Shown piece after piece: positions 23,937-34,699 of a stretch of DNA of 64,000 nt. Position 1 is the stretch's first letter. Each line of letters begins with the position of its first letter. Both the position numbers and the translations under genes were made by a program. The stretch is from Tricholoma matsutake (taxonomy: Eukaryota; Basidiomycota; Agaricomycetes; Agaricales; Tricholomataceae): the NCBI GenBank assembly GCA_026075535.2, contig AP026543.1:8742001-8806000 (forward strand), written 5' to 3'. The notes beneath the pieces are model-generated. The model searched no databases. It worked only from the letters and a program-made list of their open reading frames with translations, and was not told where the DNA came from.

Positions 23937-26900
23937 TTATTGGCGCCCTCTGTTGGGAGCCCAACATACAACCAGGACCTTCCTGCCAATACCATAAGTG
24001 CCTGCTGGCTGCTGGACAGTTGTGACATGAGTGATAATATGGACAGGCTCAATAATACTAAGGTTGTTAGAGGGGAGTGCATCAACAATTCGTACCATAA
24101 ATCCAGGGTGGTGTATGAATGGTGCCTGCCTCTCCTCTTGTGTAGATAGTGATTGATGTGAGTGGACTCTTATAAAGGTGTGCATTATTCCCTCCAGCGG
24201 AAGTCTCCAAATGTTTTGAATGAATCCTGTATCATGAGCCTGTGTCAATGGATTGTAGAACTTTATAGCACTGTTTCCTTTATGTGACTTTTCACAACTG
24301 AATGTGCACTCATCATGGTGCACCTGCAAAAGATGCTGGGCTTGTGGAGGGAGAATAATGGCATTTGGCAGATGGGGAAGATCAGAGTAAGCTTGGTATG
24401 GTCTTCCTGTCTGGTGAAGATAATTAAGCAGATTGTTATAATCTACTTCAAGAAGGCAAGGTGCCTTTGCTAGAATATCTGCCACTTCTGTAGGCTGGAG
24501 AGGTACTGGATGGTCATCCATGGCCATGTCTCCTGGCTCAAGAATATCACATAATTCTTTTAAATGATCTTCACTGTGCAGTAAAGCATCTACATGTGCT
24601 TGATGACTCATCTGACAAAGCATTGTAAGATCTAAATCCCCTGATCTTGGTATTAGCTATCAAATTTTGAGCAAAATAATTGAAACACATACAGAGATGA
24701 TAATTGGTGTTCATTTTTTGCAACTTTCCATTCATTTGTTCACCTGGAAACTCACTAAAAGAAGCCAAAGGACCCCAATATTTGAGAAGAGCACCATTAT
24801 GCATTGCATAATGATGGTTTGACTTGGATGGACGATGTGGAAAAAGTTGTTGAATAGCAGTTTGATATTGAATATAATGCTGAGTATAGGCATCAGCATC
24901 AGCATTGGAGGTTTGATATGCAGCTACAATATTTGTTGCTGCAACAACATGATAGAAGCAGTAGAAGTGCTGGTGGTCGAAATTTGTGGCAGTAGTCATG
25001 TACCAGAATTCAGGAATAATGAGGGGAGAGATACATGTAAAGAGGGTGAGATATTCCTGAGCTTTGAGCTTGCCATGGCTTGGTTCACCAAGATTGGTTG
25101 GTGGTCTTTGTATCCATGTTGGAAGAGTGATATCATGAATGCAATTTCTTATTGCTTGTAGCTCAGTTTCTGTGAAGCTAAAAGGCAAAGGGTCAACAGG
25201 AATATAGTTATCATCATCATCATCATCATCATAATTGAAGTCATATGCATAGGGATTTGTGTGGCTCTGTGTGGCTGTAGGTGTTGATGATGAGGATGAG
25301 TCTGATAATTCAGAAGAAGATGGTGAGGGAGACATAGGTGGTGGTGTATGGTGCATTGCTATTGCAGCCTCAAGATTATGTTTAGCTGCTTCTTGAAAAA
25401 GGTCATCCAATTCTTCAGCAGAATCTGATACATCTGCCTCACTCCACTGCTCATCCTTTTCCACCTCTTTAACTTTTTGGCTTTCATCCTCATCCTGTCC
25501 AATTCCCCAGAGTGCATGAAGATGATGCCGTAAAACACCCTCAAGCCAGTTATGCATGAAACCTAGTACAACATGTTTGACTGGATCCCAATATGGAAGA
25601 TTATGCAGTGGAGTCCATTGCACACCAGTTGTCTTTTGCAGAGCATTTCAACCAGCTTTGGCTGTCTGATGCAACCATGCCTCTGCCTGTGCTTGCACCT
25701 GTGCACCATTATGGAGTTCCCAAGATTGAATATTGAGATCCTCTAGCTGATTACTGGTGCAGAGGCAGAAAGAACAGAACATTGTAGCACCATGTCCCAA
25801 AAAGCCAGTAGCCTTGCGACTTCCCTCAAGATCAGCAATCACAGGTGCAATTTTTGCTTTCACAGAGATGCCATCAGGATGTCTAGATGTTGGCAAATTT
25901 TGCCCTGGTGCAGCACCATACTTGGCAACAGATTTAATAACAGGTTCAAGAAGATGAGAGATGGTTGTGGGGTCAGGAAGATGGGGAGGAGGTGTGAGAC
26001 CAACAATAAATGTATTCTCAAATCGATACCGAAGATGAAAAGGTAAGTTCAAGCAATAAAGCAGGATTGCTCCACAAGACACTTTTTTGCCTATATATAA
26101 AATAAGCTGTGTCATAGTCTATGCAGAATTTGTTAATAACTTACCAGCAATCTTATTGGTATAAGGATTGAACCAATCAATATAGATTCCAAATATTAGA
26201 TGATAAGGAGACTGTAGAAAACCCTGCAAGTCATCCCAAGCAGGACTATCCTGGATATCATTGATAGTGGCACCAAAGGCAGCTGGTATATGGTTTCTGT
26301 GGTGGTTGAAAGCCTCATGAAGGCTGTCTTCAATGACCTTGGAAGATAAAAAGAACTGAAGCCGAGAATCAAAGGATTGTGTAGTGTATAGATGACATGG
26401 GACCCAATTAGGCCCATTTGGAGTATTCTGAGTTGTCCAGAGTTTTGTGTTACAGGATTGTGATCTTGGGGATGCCTTCCACTGACATTGCCAAGGAATA
26501 GGATGAGAAAAGAGGGAAAAGCACTTGGGGCAGCATGCTGTCCGAATGATTTCTGGCTCTGAGCAGTGAAGCTGATATGCTGTACAGACATCATGAGGAA
26601 GTTTGATGTTTGGAAGCTTGACATTGAGTCCAGATGATGAAAGAGCAACCTCAACAATAGAGAGAGTCACAGAAATAATAAGTTGAAGTCCTTGTAGAAT
26701 TTTGTTTGTGATAGAATGACTCACACCAGCTCTATTGTGTAGCCAGATGACAAGGAGGCAGATCATCTTTGTGATAAGTACTGTAGAAAAGTTGATATCT
26801 GCATAATTACTATTAGTCTTGATCTAACAATAACAATGTAGCACTTACCTGTGGGAGAATTAGAGGCTCTAGAACGTTGATAGGTCCACCTTGTTGTTCA

Positions 26901-28396
26901 AGCTCGGAAAACACATCTACGATCATTGTCGAAGCTCTATGAAGCTCTACGAACCCCTCCAAAGCTCTACAAACCTCTACAAAGTCACAAAAATGCTTCG
27001 AAATTCTTTGCAACACCTCAAAATTCTTTGTATGCCTTTGGCCACCATAATACAATTCCCCCGACCTTCGGACAGCTCAGAATATACACTTGGAACATCG
27101 TTGATGAGTTCCGAACCAGTCTCGAGCAATATCGCAGCGATATTTCCTCGACTGACTTTGAAAATCATCGAACATCAAAAATTGATATCGGACACTATAT
27201 TGCTATCCGAATGGTCATCGCACACATGCCAGATGTATCCCCTACCATTGTCAAACAATATCGCACCAATTTCGGGCCACAAACGAAGTCCGAAGAAACT
27301 TCAAAAATCTTCGAAAAACCTCAAACCTCAAAAAACATCTTCAGACACAGTATTTGAACAATCTTCGGATGCATGCTGGACACATGGGACACTATCTCAA
27401 GTATATTGAACACATTTCGACCGCATGTGCACACATACAATCCGCTCGAAGCAGTTTCCGATGTTTTATGCAATTTATAACAAGGACAGTCTGCTTTTAG
27501 CTATTCTTTCTTATTATTTCTTCATCATGTGTTATAATCATCCTTTCTAGTCTCGCTTTATTGTTCTGATATACTTCTATTGTCTTTTGCCTCGAGTTTT
27601 CCACATGTTTGCCTCATGTTCTCTAGCCTTTTTAGGTACTTTCTTTATTTTATATAAAAAGATGTACTAGATACAAAGAAAAACAAGAAAGTTGTTGTCT
27701 TCCTCCCAGATCACAGTGATTTGAGAGTTCAGTTTAGTCTTATTCAGTCCGAAGTTTGGTGTTTTATGCTAAACTTCCTTGAAATTCCTTGAAATTCCTT
27801 GCATTATGCTATTTTCACTCTCATTTCCCTCGATTTGCCTTTGCTTCACTTCTACTACTTGTCTAGTCCCCCAATATTGTGTCCGAACATATTTGCGCAC
27901 TCGAAATTCCTCGAAACTTCTTTGAAAAAACCTCGAAAAATATCGCAACACCTCGAAAAATATCGTGACATCTCGAAAATCATTGCAATGTCTCGGAAAT
28001 CATTGCAACTCCTCGAAAATCCTTGAAAGTCCTCGAAACACATTCTTTTAGCTTCAAACTGCTTCGACAAGCAGTTGTTTTAGGACTATTTGATGGTCAG
28101 TCTGACAGGTGACATCTAGAGGGCCTCGCATTCTTCCTCTGACTTGTGTTATACCATCCGAAGCCATTTAGTAGGTTTTGTTTGGGTTTCTGGGTTGAGC
28201 ATCATCAACGTTTTGGTGATGGGCTTGGGGATGATGATTGCTGCTTCCCCTTTGCCAGTTGTGAAACAGGCTGTTTATCCTGTTTCTCATGCCTCAAACA
28301 GGTAGAACCATCAACATACTGTCCTGGCTGTTCAACACCATTGATGAAGATGGTTTTTGTGCTACAAATTGTGCAGTTACATATGACTGGAGGCAT
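23937..28396 (-). pseudogene. CACTA (Tnp2-like) transposase, split by a solo LTR and one TGA
   Basis: Exons on the minus strand: 28396-28208 (MPPVICNCTICSTK, a cysteine-rich N-terminus), interrupted by the LTR, then 26877-26849; 26780-26145; 26090-24693; 24640-23937. Introns 26781-26848, 26091-26144 and 24641-24692 have GT-AG ends and keep the frame. Recognisable blocks are CPKCFSLFSHP, WFNPYTNKIAGKKVSCGAIL (across an intron), LNLPFHLRYRFENTFIVGL, CSFCLCTS, then LHNLPYWDPVKHVVLGFMHN followed by WLEGVLRHHL. The last is typical of Agaricomycete Tnp2 transposases, which cut DNA through a DDE-type core. TGA at 25648-25650 interrupts AKAG/NALQ where the frame continues. A run of Asp and Ser lies at ~25200-25330. 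Removing the LTR and one duplication copy restores an uninterrupted frame. Confidence 0.8.
26878..28207 (+). mobile_element. Solo LTR, same family as element A
   Basis: Starts TGATAGGTCCACC and ends GTTGAGCATCATCA, as does the 5' LTR of element A at 30402-31369. It is flanked by ACGT (or AACGT; one base is ambiguous). It splits the first exon of the CACTA transposase. It is longer (1330 versus 968 bp) and much richer in CpG (many CTCGAAA and TCCGA strings where the element A LTR reads TTTGAA), which suggests less CpG decay. It contains a run of degenerate CCTCGAAAAATATCGCAAC units near 27900-28030 and a TATATAAAAAG box near 27651. Confidence 0.75.
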
Positions 28397-28730
28397 GGTG
28401 AACTTGGTGAAGCCTCAGTGAAGGAAAAGAGAGGGAAAGAATGACAGCTGTTTTGGACCATTTTAATAGAAACATCAAAATTGGTTGCTATTGTAACTGA
28501 TGTACATCCTCTAACCATCCCATGCAACAGTCTGATGCCTGTCACCATAGTCACTATCATGAGCCTATTGATTTAAACAGATATTTGTTTGTAAAAGGAA
28601 GCATCAATCCAAGTGCTCAATTTGGTAGGATTATGTAATAAGGTGCAAACTCCAGTCAACCATGAGTCAACCATGAGTCAACTACGAGTCAACCACGAGT
28701 CAACTGCCTCGGAACTTGCCCATTGTGATA

Positions 28731-29734
28731 CCTTGCCTCTACCACCACCACAACTCCATCACCACCCGCTGCCACTGTTCACATGCCCACTCCTACATCA
28801 ACTAACATCACCAACTGCTGCCAACCAACCAGCATTGGGCCCAAATGAAGAAAGAGATTGTTTGGGCTCTAGGTATTTTTTTTTACAAGTTCTTCAACTA
28901 CATGGGTCTATCATGCTCTATAGTTGTACTATGTAGATCCCATAGCCATCCATAGAGGTGGCTTATAGACGCCATAGCAACCTCTATGTTCTCTGTAGTG
29001 CTACAGAGTACTACATAGTCAGCTTGTAGTCTGCTGTAGTCTGCTGTAGTCTATAGCAGGATCCTATACCCTGGCTGTCTATAGAGTTCTCCATAGATAG
29101 TATAGCAGCCATAGTCATAGTATTGTAAATGTGATGATATAGCCTTCAACAACTCTCACATATTCATGCAAATTGGTTAATAACTTAAAGTTTGCTGCAA
29201 AGATAAGTCACAAGTCAGTTATCATTTCCAAGTCATAAGTACAACTTGAAAAGTACTACAAGGCTAGAAAATACATGTACATTTGACTAATAGAGAACTT
29301 ACCTAGTTCATGAGTAGTAACAAATTTGTAATGGTTGGTAAACAAGGTTGTAATAAAAGTTAGTAAACAAGTTGTAATGGTGTTACAAATTTGTTTACCA
29401 ATTGTTTACTTGCTCTACTACAAACTTGTGACTTCATTTACAACTATTACAAATTTGTTAGTTGATACTACAAATAATGACTTAGATAAGTTAATACCAT
29501 GAATGAGTGGATACTGATGTAATAGACACAACAAACCTGTAAATATTAGAGTAGTTAACACTTTTTGCACATTGACTAATGACAGGACTTACAAAAAAAA
29601 CAGTGAGGTAAAGAGCGAAGTCATTACTTCTCACACTGTAGGCAGTGGGATTTGTTTGGTTGTGTTGTGCACAAAAACCCCAAGGCAAGAAAGTAGGTGT
29701 CCACTATATCACATCCCAAATTTTTGTGCACTAA
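28731..29734. other. Spacer with CTGTAGT-rich and palindromic AT repeats
   Basis: 28960-29110 is rich in CTGTAGTCTG and CTATAG strings (internal direct repeats). 29300-29470 has several ACAAATTTGT palindromes. No gene recognised. Confidence 0.5.
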
Positions 29735-30401
29735 GGCCCTGTTTGGTAACTGTCAATAATTTTGAGTTGCCACTATATATTGTCAAATTTACCAAATATG
29801 GTCACATCGTCCAATTTTGTAACATTTGGCTGTTTGGTTGCACTTATTTGCATGCTTGTGTCACCTTTTTTTGTTCCTTCCTCATGGCTGGAGATGATGG
29901 TGATTCAGGCCACGCTGCTTGGAGCAGTGCTGCCAAATTGTTGCTCATCGAATGTCTTCTCAAGGCCATCAGTAAGAACCATCAGTCAGACAACAATTTT
30001 AAGCCCTCTGTCTACACAAGTGTTGCAAAGCACCTCACTGCAAAAGGCCACCCTTTCACATTGAAGCAGGTCAAGTCATGCTGGACCTGGGTAAGTGGCT
30101 CTCTTCCTCTTTTCAGCTGCCTTTGCTATATCAACCACAGTTCAAGGAAGAGTACAAGATTGTAAAGACTCTTTGGAGCTTGTCAGGCTTTGGTTGGGAT
30201 GACTTGAAGAAGATGGTGACCACTGAGCCCCAGGTTTGGGATTCATATCTCAAGGTGAGTGTTTATTATACTATATTCTGAATATTAATGGGACTGACAT
30301 GGTTGGCAGGGTCATAAAAAGGCTCAGCCGTTCCATAAAAAGCCTTTTCCACTCTATGACAAGATTGGTGCCCTCATCGGGGGTTGCACAGCTATGGGCA
30401 A
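29735..30401 (+). mobile_element. 5' fragment of a PIF/Harbinger-type transposon
   Basis: Begins GGCCCTGTTTGGTAACTGTC, a typical Harbinger terminal sequence, preceded by TAA (29732-29734), which fits the TWA target site of that superfamily. It encodes a Myb/SANT-like protein and is cut off at 30402 by the LTR of element A; I did not find the other half in the window. Confidence 0.65.
29884..30401 (+). pseudogene. Myb/SANT-like DNA-binding protein of Harbinger, truncated
   Basis: Exons 29884-30090, 30141-30254 and 30310-30401 join in frame across GT-AG introns of 50 and 55 bp. The protein starts MAGDDGDSGHAAWSSAAK. It has the Myb/SANT-like pattern (FKPSVYTSVAKHLTAKG, then QVKSCWTW, FKEEYKIVKTLWSLSGFGWD, VWDSYL, KPFPLYDKIGALIGG). 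In Harbinger elements such proteins bind the transposon ends and help import the transposase. No stop is present; the frame ends where the LTR of element A was inserted after GCTAMGN. Confidence 0.7.
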
Positions 30402-31369
30402 TGATAGGTCCACCTCACAGATAAGCTCTGAAAATGACACAGCACACTCAGACACATTTCCCATGATGTCCTATGATTTAGCGAACACTTGCAAACACCT
30501 ACAAACTCACAAAATGACATCATGACACTTTGAATCATTTCAAATGACTTTGTACTGCTTTGAACACCTTTGGCCACCATATTGATATCACACTGCACTT
30601 TGCACACATGTTCCCCACATCCCACATGCTGACATATCACATTCTGGGCACAACAGACACAAGGAGACACAACAGCTAGCACTTTAGTGCACATCGAGGC
30701 ACTTTTTGATGTTTTCTTGATTTATTGGAACAACAAGACAAGGAGCTTTGATATATTATGACTATTGCACACTTTCCTTCTCATCATTTCTCATTTACTT
30801 TGTGATTTTGACACCTTTTTCACTGCCTTATGTCTACCACATGTTTGCCTCATGGCCTTTTCCCCCTTTTAGTACTATCTCTCTAAAACATATATAAGCT
30901 TGTACTATTTACTGCTTTCAACAAGAAGTTGTCTTCACATATCATCTATCATCCAACTTAAGAGTTCAGCTCTTACATTTTAGCTCTAGTCTTAGTCCAA
31001 AGCTCTGTGGTTTACCACAAACTTCTTCATTCCGCTACTTGGTATCCTGAAACTATTGTCTCTCATTGTTCACCTTATTGTCATCATCCCATATCGTCAT
31101 TATTGCCTCCAATTGCCTTTCATTATCATCTGAATCTATCATTTCCTTCGAAACTCACTCACGACTTCATGAACAGATTCATGTATCTTTGTAGTGCATT
31201 GTAGTACTTCGCAGCATTTTGTACACCTTTGTACACCTTTGTCCTTCATATCTAACCCTTGGTTTGGTGTGGTGATATTTGGTACCTCACACCCTTCCTC
31301 TGACTCATGTTAGATCATTTGGAACCTTGTTTTTGGGTTTTGTTTGAGTTTCCAGGTTGAGCATCATCA
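30402..31369 (+). repeat. 5' LTR of element A
   Basis: TGATAGGTCCACC...GAGCATCATCA, paired with the solo LTR at 26878. It has a TATATAA string near 30891. CpG is rare compared with the solo LTR, consistent with longer exposure to deamination. Confidence 0.75.
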
Positions 31370-31372
31370 TTC

Positions 31373-31390
31373 TGGAGCCCACCGTGAGGG
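31373..31390 (+). promoter_or_regulatory. Putative tRNA-type primer binding site of element A
   Basis: TGGAGCCCACCGTGAGGG begins three bases after the LTR end and starts with TGG, as expected for complementarity to a tRNA 3' CCA. The tRNA was not identified. Confidence 0.5.
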
Positions 31391-31572
31391 GTTTCTGAAT
31401 CATTTCATCACCTAATCCATCTCAAATTCCCCAGCTTAGGCCAACACAAGCCAGAAACCTTCAAATCAATACTCACCACACCTTCGAATCTCTTGAACAA
31501 TCGGGAGATATCCTAATCCCAGTTACCGAAGCAGAATCGACTCATTGTCAACTTTTCCCTTCATCTATTCCA

Positions 31573-33415
31573 TTGTCTTCATCCTCATCTTCTACCGCTT
31601 CAGTTATCCTTCCAACAACTTCAACACCTCTACCATCTATCACCCAAGTCCTAACCCCTACCCCAAGAGCTATTGCATTCATGACTACACAAGCCACTAT
31701 GCCAGCTCGTGGTCATTCCACGGCTCTGAAGTTCGATCCTACTCAGCCTCAAGAACTTCGCAGGTACTTTAATGAACTCAAAATGTTGTTTCCAGCATGT
31801 GGAATTACCAATTCTGAAGACATGAAGAAGCACACCTGTTGCTACGTCGATGTCAATACTTCCAAACTTTGGGAATCAATCCCAGAATATGATGCAGGAG
31901 TTTTGTTCAACACATTTCGTACTGCTATTCATAAGTTGTACCCCAGATCCGAAGACGACTGCAAGTGGTCAATCACAGATATGGATAAGCCTATTGGTGA
32001 ACAACTTCACATTGGTATCTATGACGCGAACGAATTAGGATTATATTATTGGTCTTTCTACAACATCAATAAATTCCTCACCACAAAAAATTGACTCTCA
32101 GCTGCCAAACAAAGCAGGGCTTTCATTCACAGCTTTCAACCAGGATTATGGACATGAATCATGTGCTGTCTCAAACTCAAATTCCCCAATCATTATCCAG
32201 ATGACCCTTATCCTCTCAATGACATCCATGCTGCCATGAAATTTGTTTTAGCAGGCACCACATCTTTGTGAGTTCCCTTGGCCACAACTTTGCAAGTCCC
32301 ATCCTCATCTTTGACTTCGACTTCAATCCCTACTACTTCTACTTTGTCCCCACAAATCAAAACAGAGGATTTATTGGTGATTCTCGAGAAATTCGCACCA
32401 CTCTCATCACTGCCTTAGCAGGTTCTTGCCCCAACAATAGCAGCAACAATTCCCCTTGTGTTAATCAGGGATTTTGCCAGGACCAGCTCGAAAATTTACT
32501 CTGCATTTTCTGCAGTCTTTTGGGACACTTCATCAGTGATTGCTTAGTCTGTCAAGCATATATTAACAATGGAAAGTGCAAGAAGAATGCTGAAGGCAAG
32601 GTTGTGCTTCTGAATGGACAGTTCACACCTCAAAACATCCCTGGTCATTGTATCAAGGATTGCATTGACAAGTGAATTTGTCAAAACCCTGATGCCAATA
32701 CCGTCCCTGCTCTCTTGTATGGCATCACACCATTGGCATCCCCTGCCCCAGCCCCCAGAGGAATCTATCAGATCAACGATGTAAACACCTCTGCCAAAAT
32801 TCGCATTGCCTGCCTTGAACAAGAGCTCTACACTTACAAAGTGGTATAACCTTCGCACAACCTGATCAGGATGCATCTGTCGCACCTACAATTGAACATT
32901 TGAACCCACCACCGGTGCCAGTTGTACCACCCATTCCAACTATTGTTGTGCCATCAATATCGTCTATGGCCGCCAATCCCTCTACTTCGACAATCACATC
33001 TTCATCGACTTCCACTTCGACATCGCAACTGGCCTCTACATCGCAACTGGCCTCTACATTGCAACCCCCAGTTCATCCATATGCCACAGCAAAAGAGAAT
33101 TCGTACTTGCCACTGCATGAACAAAACTTTGTGTCTCCCAGCAAAGGCAAAAAACGCGAAGGTCCATTGTACCATACCTTAGCCCCTATCCAGAACGACA
33201 AAATTGCACAGGACATCTTCAATCAATCTATGAAGACCCCCATGATCACTCTTACCGCTGAGGAACTACTTTTGTTATCCCCCGAAGTTCGTATGAGATG
33301 GAAAGAACAGTTTACTCCTCGTTGCGTTCTACAACAAGAAGGCAATAATGTGCCACACCTCATCAATCAAGAGGTACTCATGATCAACGATCCTTATGAA
33401 ACCTATATCAACTAA
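31573..33415 (+). pseudogene. Element A gag and linker region
   Basis: 31573-32094 encodes the gag core (ALKFDPTQPQELRRYFNELK, FRTAIHKLYPRSEDDCKW). The frame then breaks several times. A knuckle-like remnant appears at 32493-32560 (CIFCSLLGHFISDC), followed by NAEGKVVLLNGQFTPQNIPG at 32590. The last piece, 32900-33415, has a Ser/Thr-rich linker and ELLLLSPEVRMRWKE. This order is typical of one mushroom Gypsy lineage. Breaks include in-frame TGA near 32674 and frameshifts. Confidence 0.7.
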
Positions 33416-33593
33416 TGTTGCCATGGCTTGAGCTGCATTTTTTGCTATCTTGGGAAATAAATTATGTAAAATCACTAAAATATTTGAGGAGCCAGATCCC
33501 TCGGCCTTTGATGGGATCTAGCTCCTCAAATATTTTAGTGATTTTATGTAATTTCCCAAGATAGCAAAAAATGTGGCTCGAGCCATGGCAACA
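33416..33593. mobile_element. 178-bp MITE with near-perfect palindromic arms
   Basis: TGTTGCCATGGC at the left is the inverse of GCCATGGCAACA at the right. The arms stay complementary for almost the whole length (AAAATATTTGAGGAGC / GCTCCTCAAATATTTT near the middle). CTAA flanks both sides (33412-33415, 33594-33597). It lies in the coding region of element A, upstream of the protease. Confidence 0.8.
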
Positions 33594-33598
33594 CTAAT

Positions 33599-33838
33599 AT
33601 TATCAACACTCTTTGTCCTGGTGATATTCCTACACCCTTTGTCACAGCAAAGGAATCACATTCAATTCATTCTGTCATGATGAATGTAAATGGGCAAATC
33701 CCTGTTGAAAGTGCCATTGATCCAGGCTCTTCCATCATTGCAATGTCCAAAGAAGTCTGCCATAAACTTGGTCTTGCTTACGACCCATCTATTCATATTC
33801 CTCTCCAGTCCACCAATGGAGGTATCGATCACAGTTTA
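33599..33838 (+). pseudogene. Element A protease, 5' part
   Basis: Reads INTLCPGDIPTPFV..SVMMNVNGQIPVESAIDPGSSI. The retropepsin active site D-S/T-G appears as DPG, so the usual Ser/Thr is Pro. It stops where element B is inserted after IDHSL and resumes at 41449. Confidence 0.65.
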
Positions 33839-34219
33839 TGTTATGATTTGTCTACAGGAACCCGCAAGTACGGGCAGTTCATTTTTTCTTATTCGACTTG
33901 ACTCTCTTCTGATGGAAGACACCTTGATGTGTGGTGACTCCATACACCCGAACCCACTCCCACATGCACTGTGGTACGACAACCCCATTTACATGAGGTC
34001 CAGGACATCGGATCCTTGACATTGGATCCATGACATCGGACACCTCATGCTACGCATGAGGCTATTCTCTTATTGTTCTCTGATAATGCTGCACTGCAGC
34101 ACTCCTTGACATCGGACGCCTCATGCGAGGCATGAGGTCTATTGTCTCTATTGTTCTTGTCTATATTTACCTGATAAGCATCTCACTTTCCGATTGGACG
34201 ATAGGTAGTCCTAGAACAG

Positions 34220-34226
34220 TATATAA
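34220..34226 (+). promoter_or_regulatory. TATA box in the element B LTR
   Basis: TATATAA, 33 nt before the sequence (34253) that would be the RNA 5' end if element B self-primes like Tf1. Confidence 0.6.
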
Positions 34227-34252
34227 GCTGTAGCTACACTCTGTGTATTCTC

Positions 34253-34263
34253 CAGCTTGACCT
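34253..34263 (+). promoter_or_regulatory. Self-primer sequence (predicted RNA 5' end) of element B
   Basis: CAGCTTGACCT is exactly complementary over 11 nt to the site at 34677-34687 just after the LTR. In Tf1 of fission yeast the first 11 nt of the mRNA anneal to the primer site and are cleaved to prime reverse transcription. The sequence, its distance from TATA and its length all fit. Confidence 0.7.
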
Positions 34264-34275
34264 AATTCAACCAAT

Positions 34276-34661
34276 GGTCTTAGACTCAACCAGAACACTC
34301 GACAACTAAGGAAGTCCCTTAGTTGTGATACGCTCGAACTCGACAGCTTAGGAAGCCCCTAGCTGTGATAACCCGAACTAGACAGCTTAGGAAGCCCCTA
34401 GCTGTGATAACCCGAACTAGACAGCTTAGGAAGCCCCTAGCTGTGATAACCCGAACTCGACAATTGGAAAGCCTCCAACTGTGATACACGAACGAACGGT
34501 CTACTCAGAAAGCCTCTGAGTACGGATAGCCATGATTACTTGAGGAAGTACCCAAGTGAAGGCAGGAAGCCCGATACACTAGGAAAGTCTCCTAGTGCGA
34601 CACCAATACAGTTGGAAAGCCTCCAACTGCGATATACGAAGCCGAGGCTGAGTTGAAGACC
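34276..34661 (+). ncRNA. Leader RNA structure: nine AAGYC-loop hairpins inside a long-range closing stem
   Basis: Closing strands are 34276-34288 (GGTCTTAGACTCA) and 34649-34661 (TGAGTTGAAGACC). Twelve of 13 positions pair, counting one G-U that is G-C in the 3' LTR. Hairpins with arms of 7-10 bp lie at 34302, 34343, 34382, 34421, 34461, 34502, 34538, 34577 and 34609. Loops read AAGTC, AAGCC or AAGTA. Stems differ completely between units (ACAACTAAGG, TACTCAGA, CACTAGGA, CAGTTGGA and others) yet remain self-complementary. The array is also in the 3' LTR. Confidence 0.75.
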
Positions 34662-34676
34662 TATAGTCTTAACAAA

Positions 34677-34687
34677 AGGTCAAGCTG
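34677..34687 (+). promoter_or_regulatory. Self-priming primer binding site of element B
   Basis: AGGTCAAGCTG begins two bases after the LTR end. It is the exact complement of 34253-34263, and there is no TGG-type tRNA site here. Confidence 0.7.
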
Positions 34688-34699
34688 ATCTACGAAGTC

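Larger units (their letters stand above)
18668..28727 (-). mobile_element. CACTA (EnSpm/Tnp2-type) transposon, ~10.06 kb
   Basis: The element starts CACAACGGGCAAG and ends CTTGCCCATTGTG, flanked by the 3-bp duplication ATA (18665-18667 and 28728-28730). Short subterminal direct repeats (GTTGACTTGTAGTTGA type on the left, GAGTCAACCA type on the right) sit just inside each end, as usual for CACTA elements. Contents are a Tnp2-like transposase on the minus strand (23937-28396), an accessory gene on the plus strand (21637-23230), a 2.5 kb insertion near the left end and a solo LTR in the transposase. The element at 44772-46722 is its deletion derivative. Confidence 0.85.
33839..34674 (+). repeat. 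5' LTR of element B
   Basis: 836 bp. U3 contains direct GACATCGGA / GACATTGGATCC repeats and two hairpins with CCTCATGC / GCATGAGG arms (34047-34065, 34111-34129). TATA box 34220, self-primer start 34253, nine-hairpin array 34302-34629. It has three copies of the AGCTTAGG hairpin unit against two in the 3' LTR. Confidence 0.9.

Noticed and set aside
34040..34135. CCTCATGC-GCATGAGG palindromes at regular spacing, CRISPR-like at first glance
   Set aside because: Only two copies inside a retrotransposon LTR, no spacers, and a eukaryotic genome; they are U3 hairpins or direct repeats.
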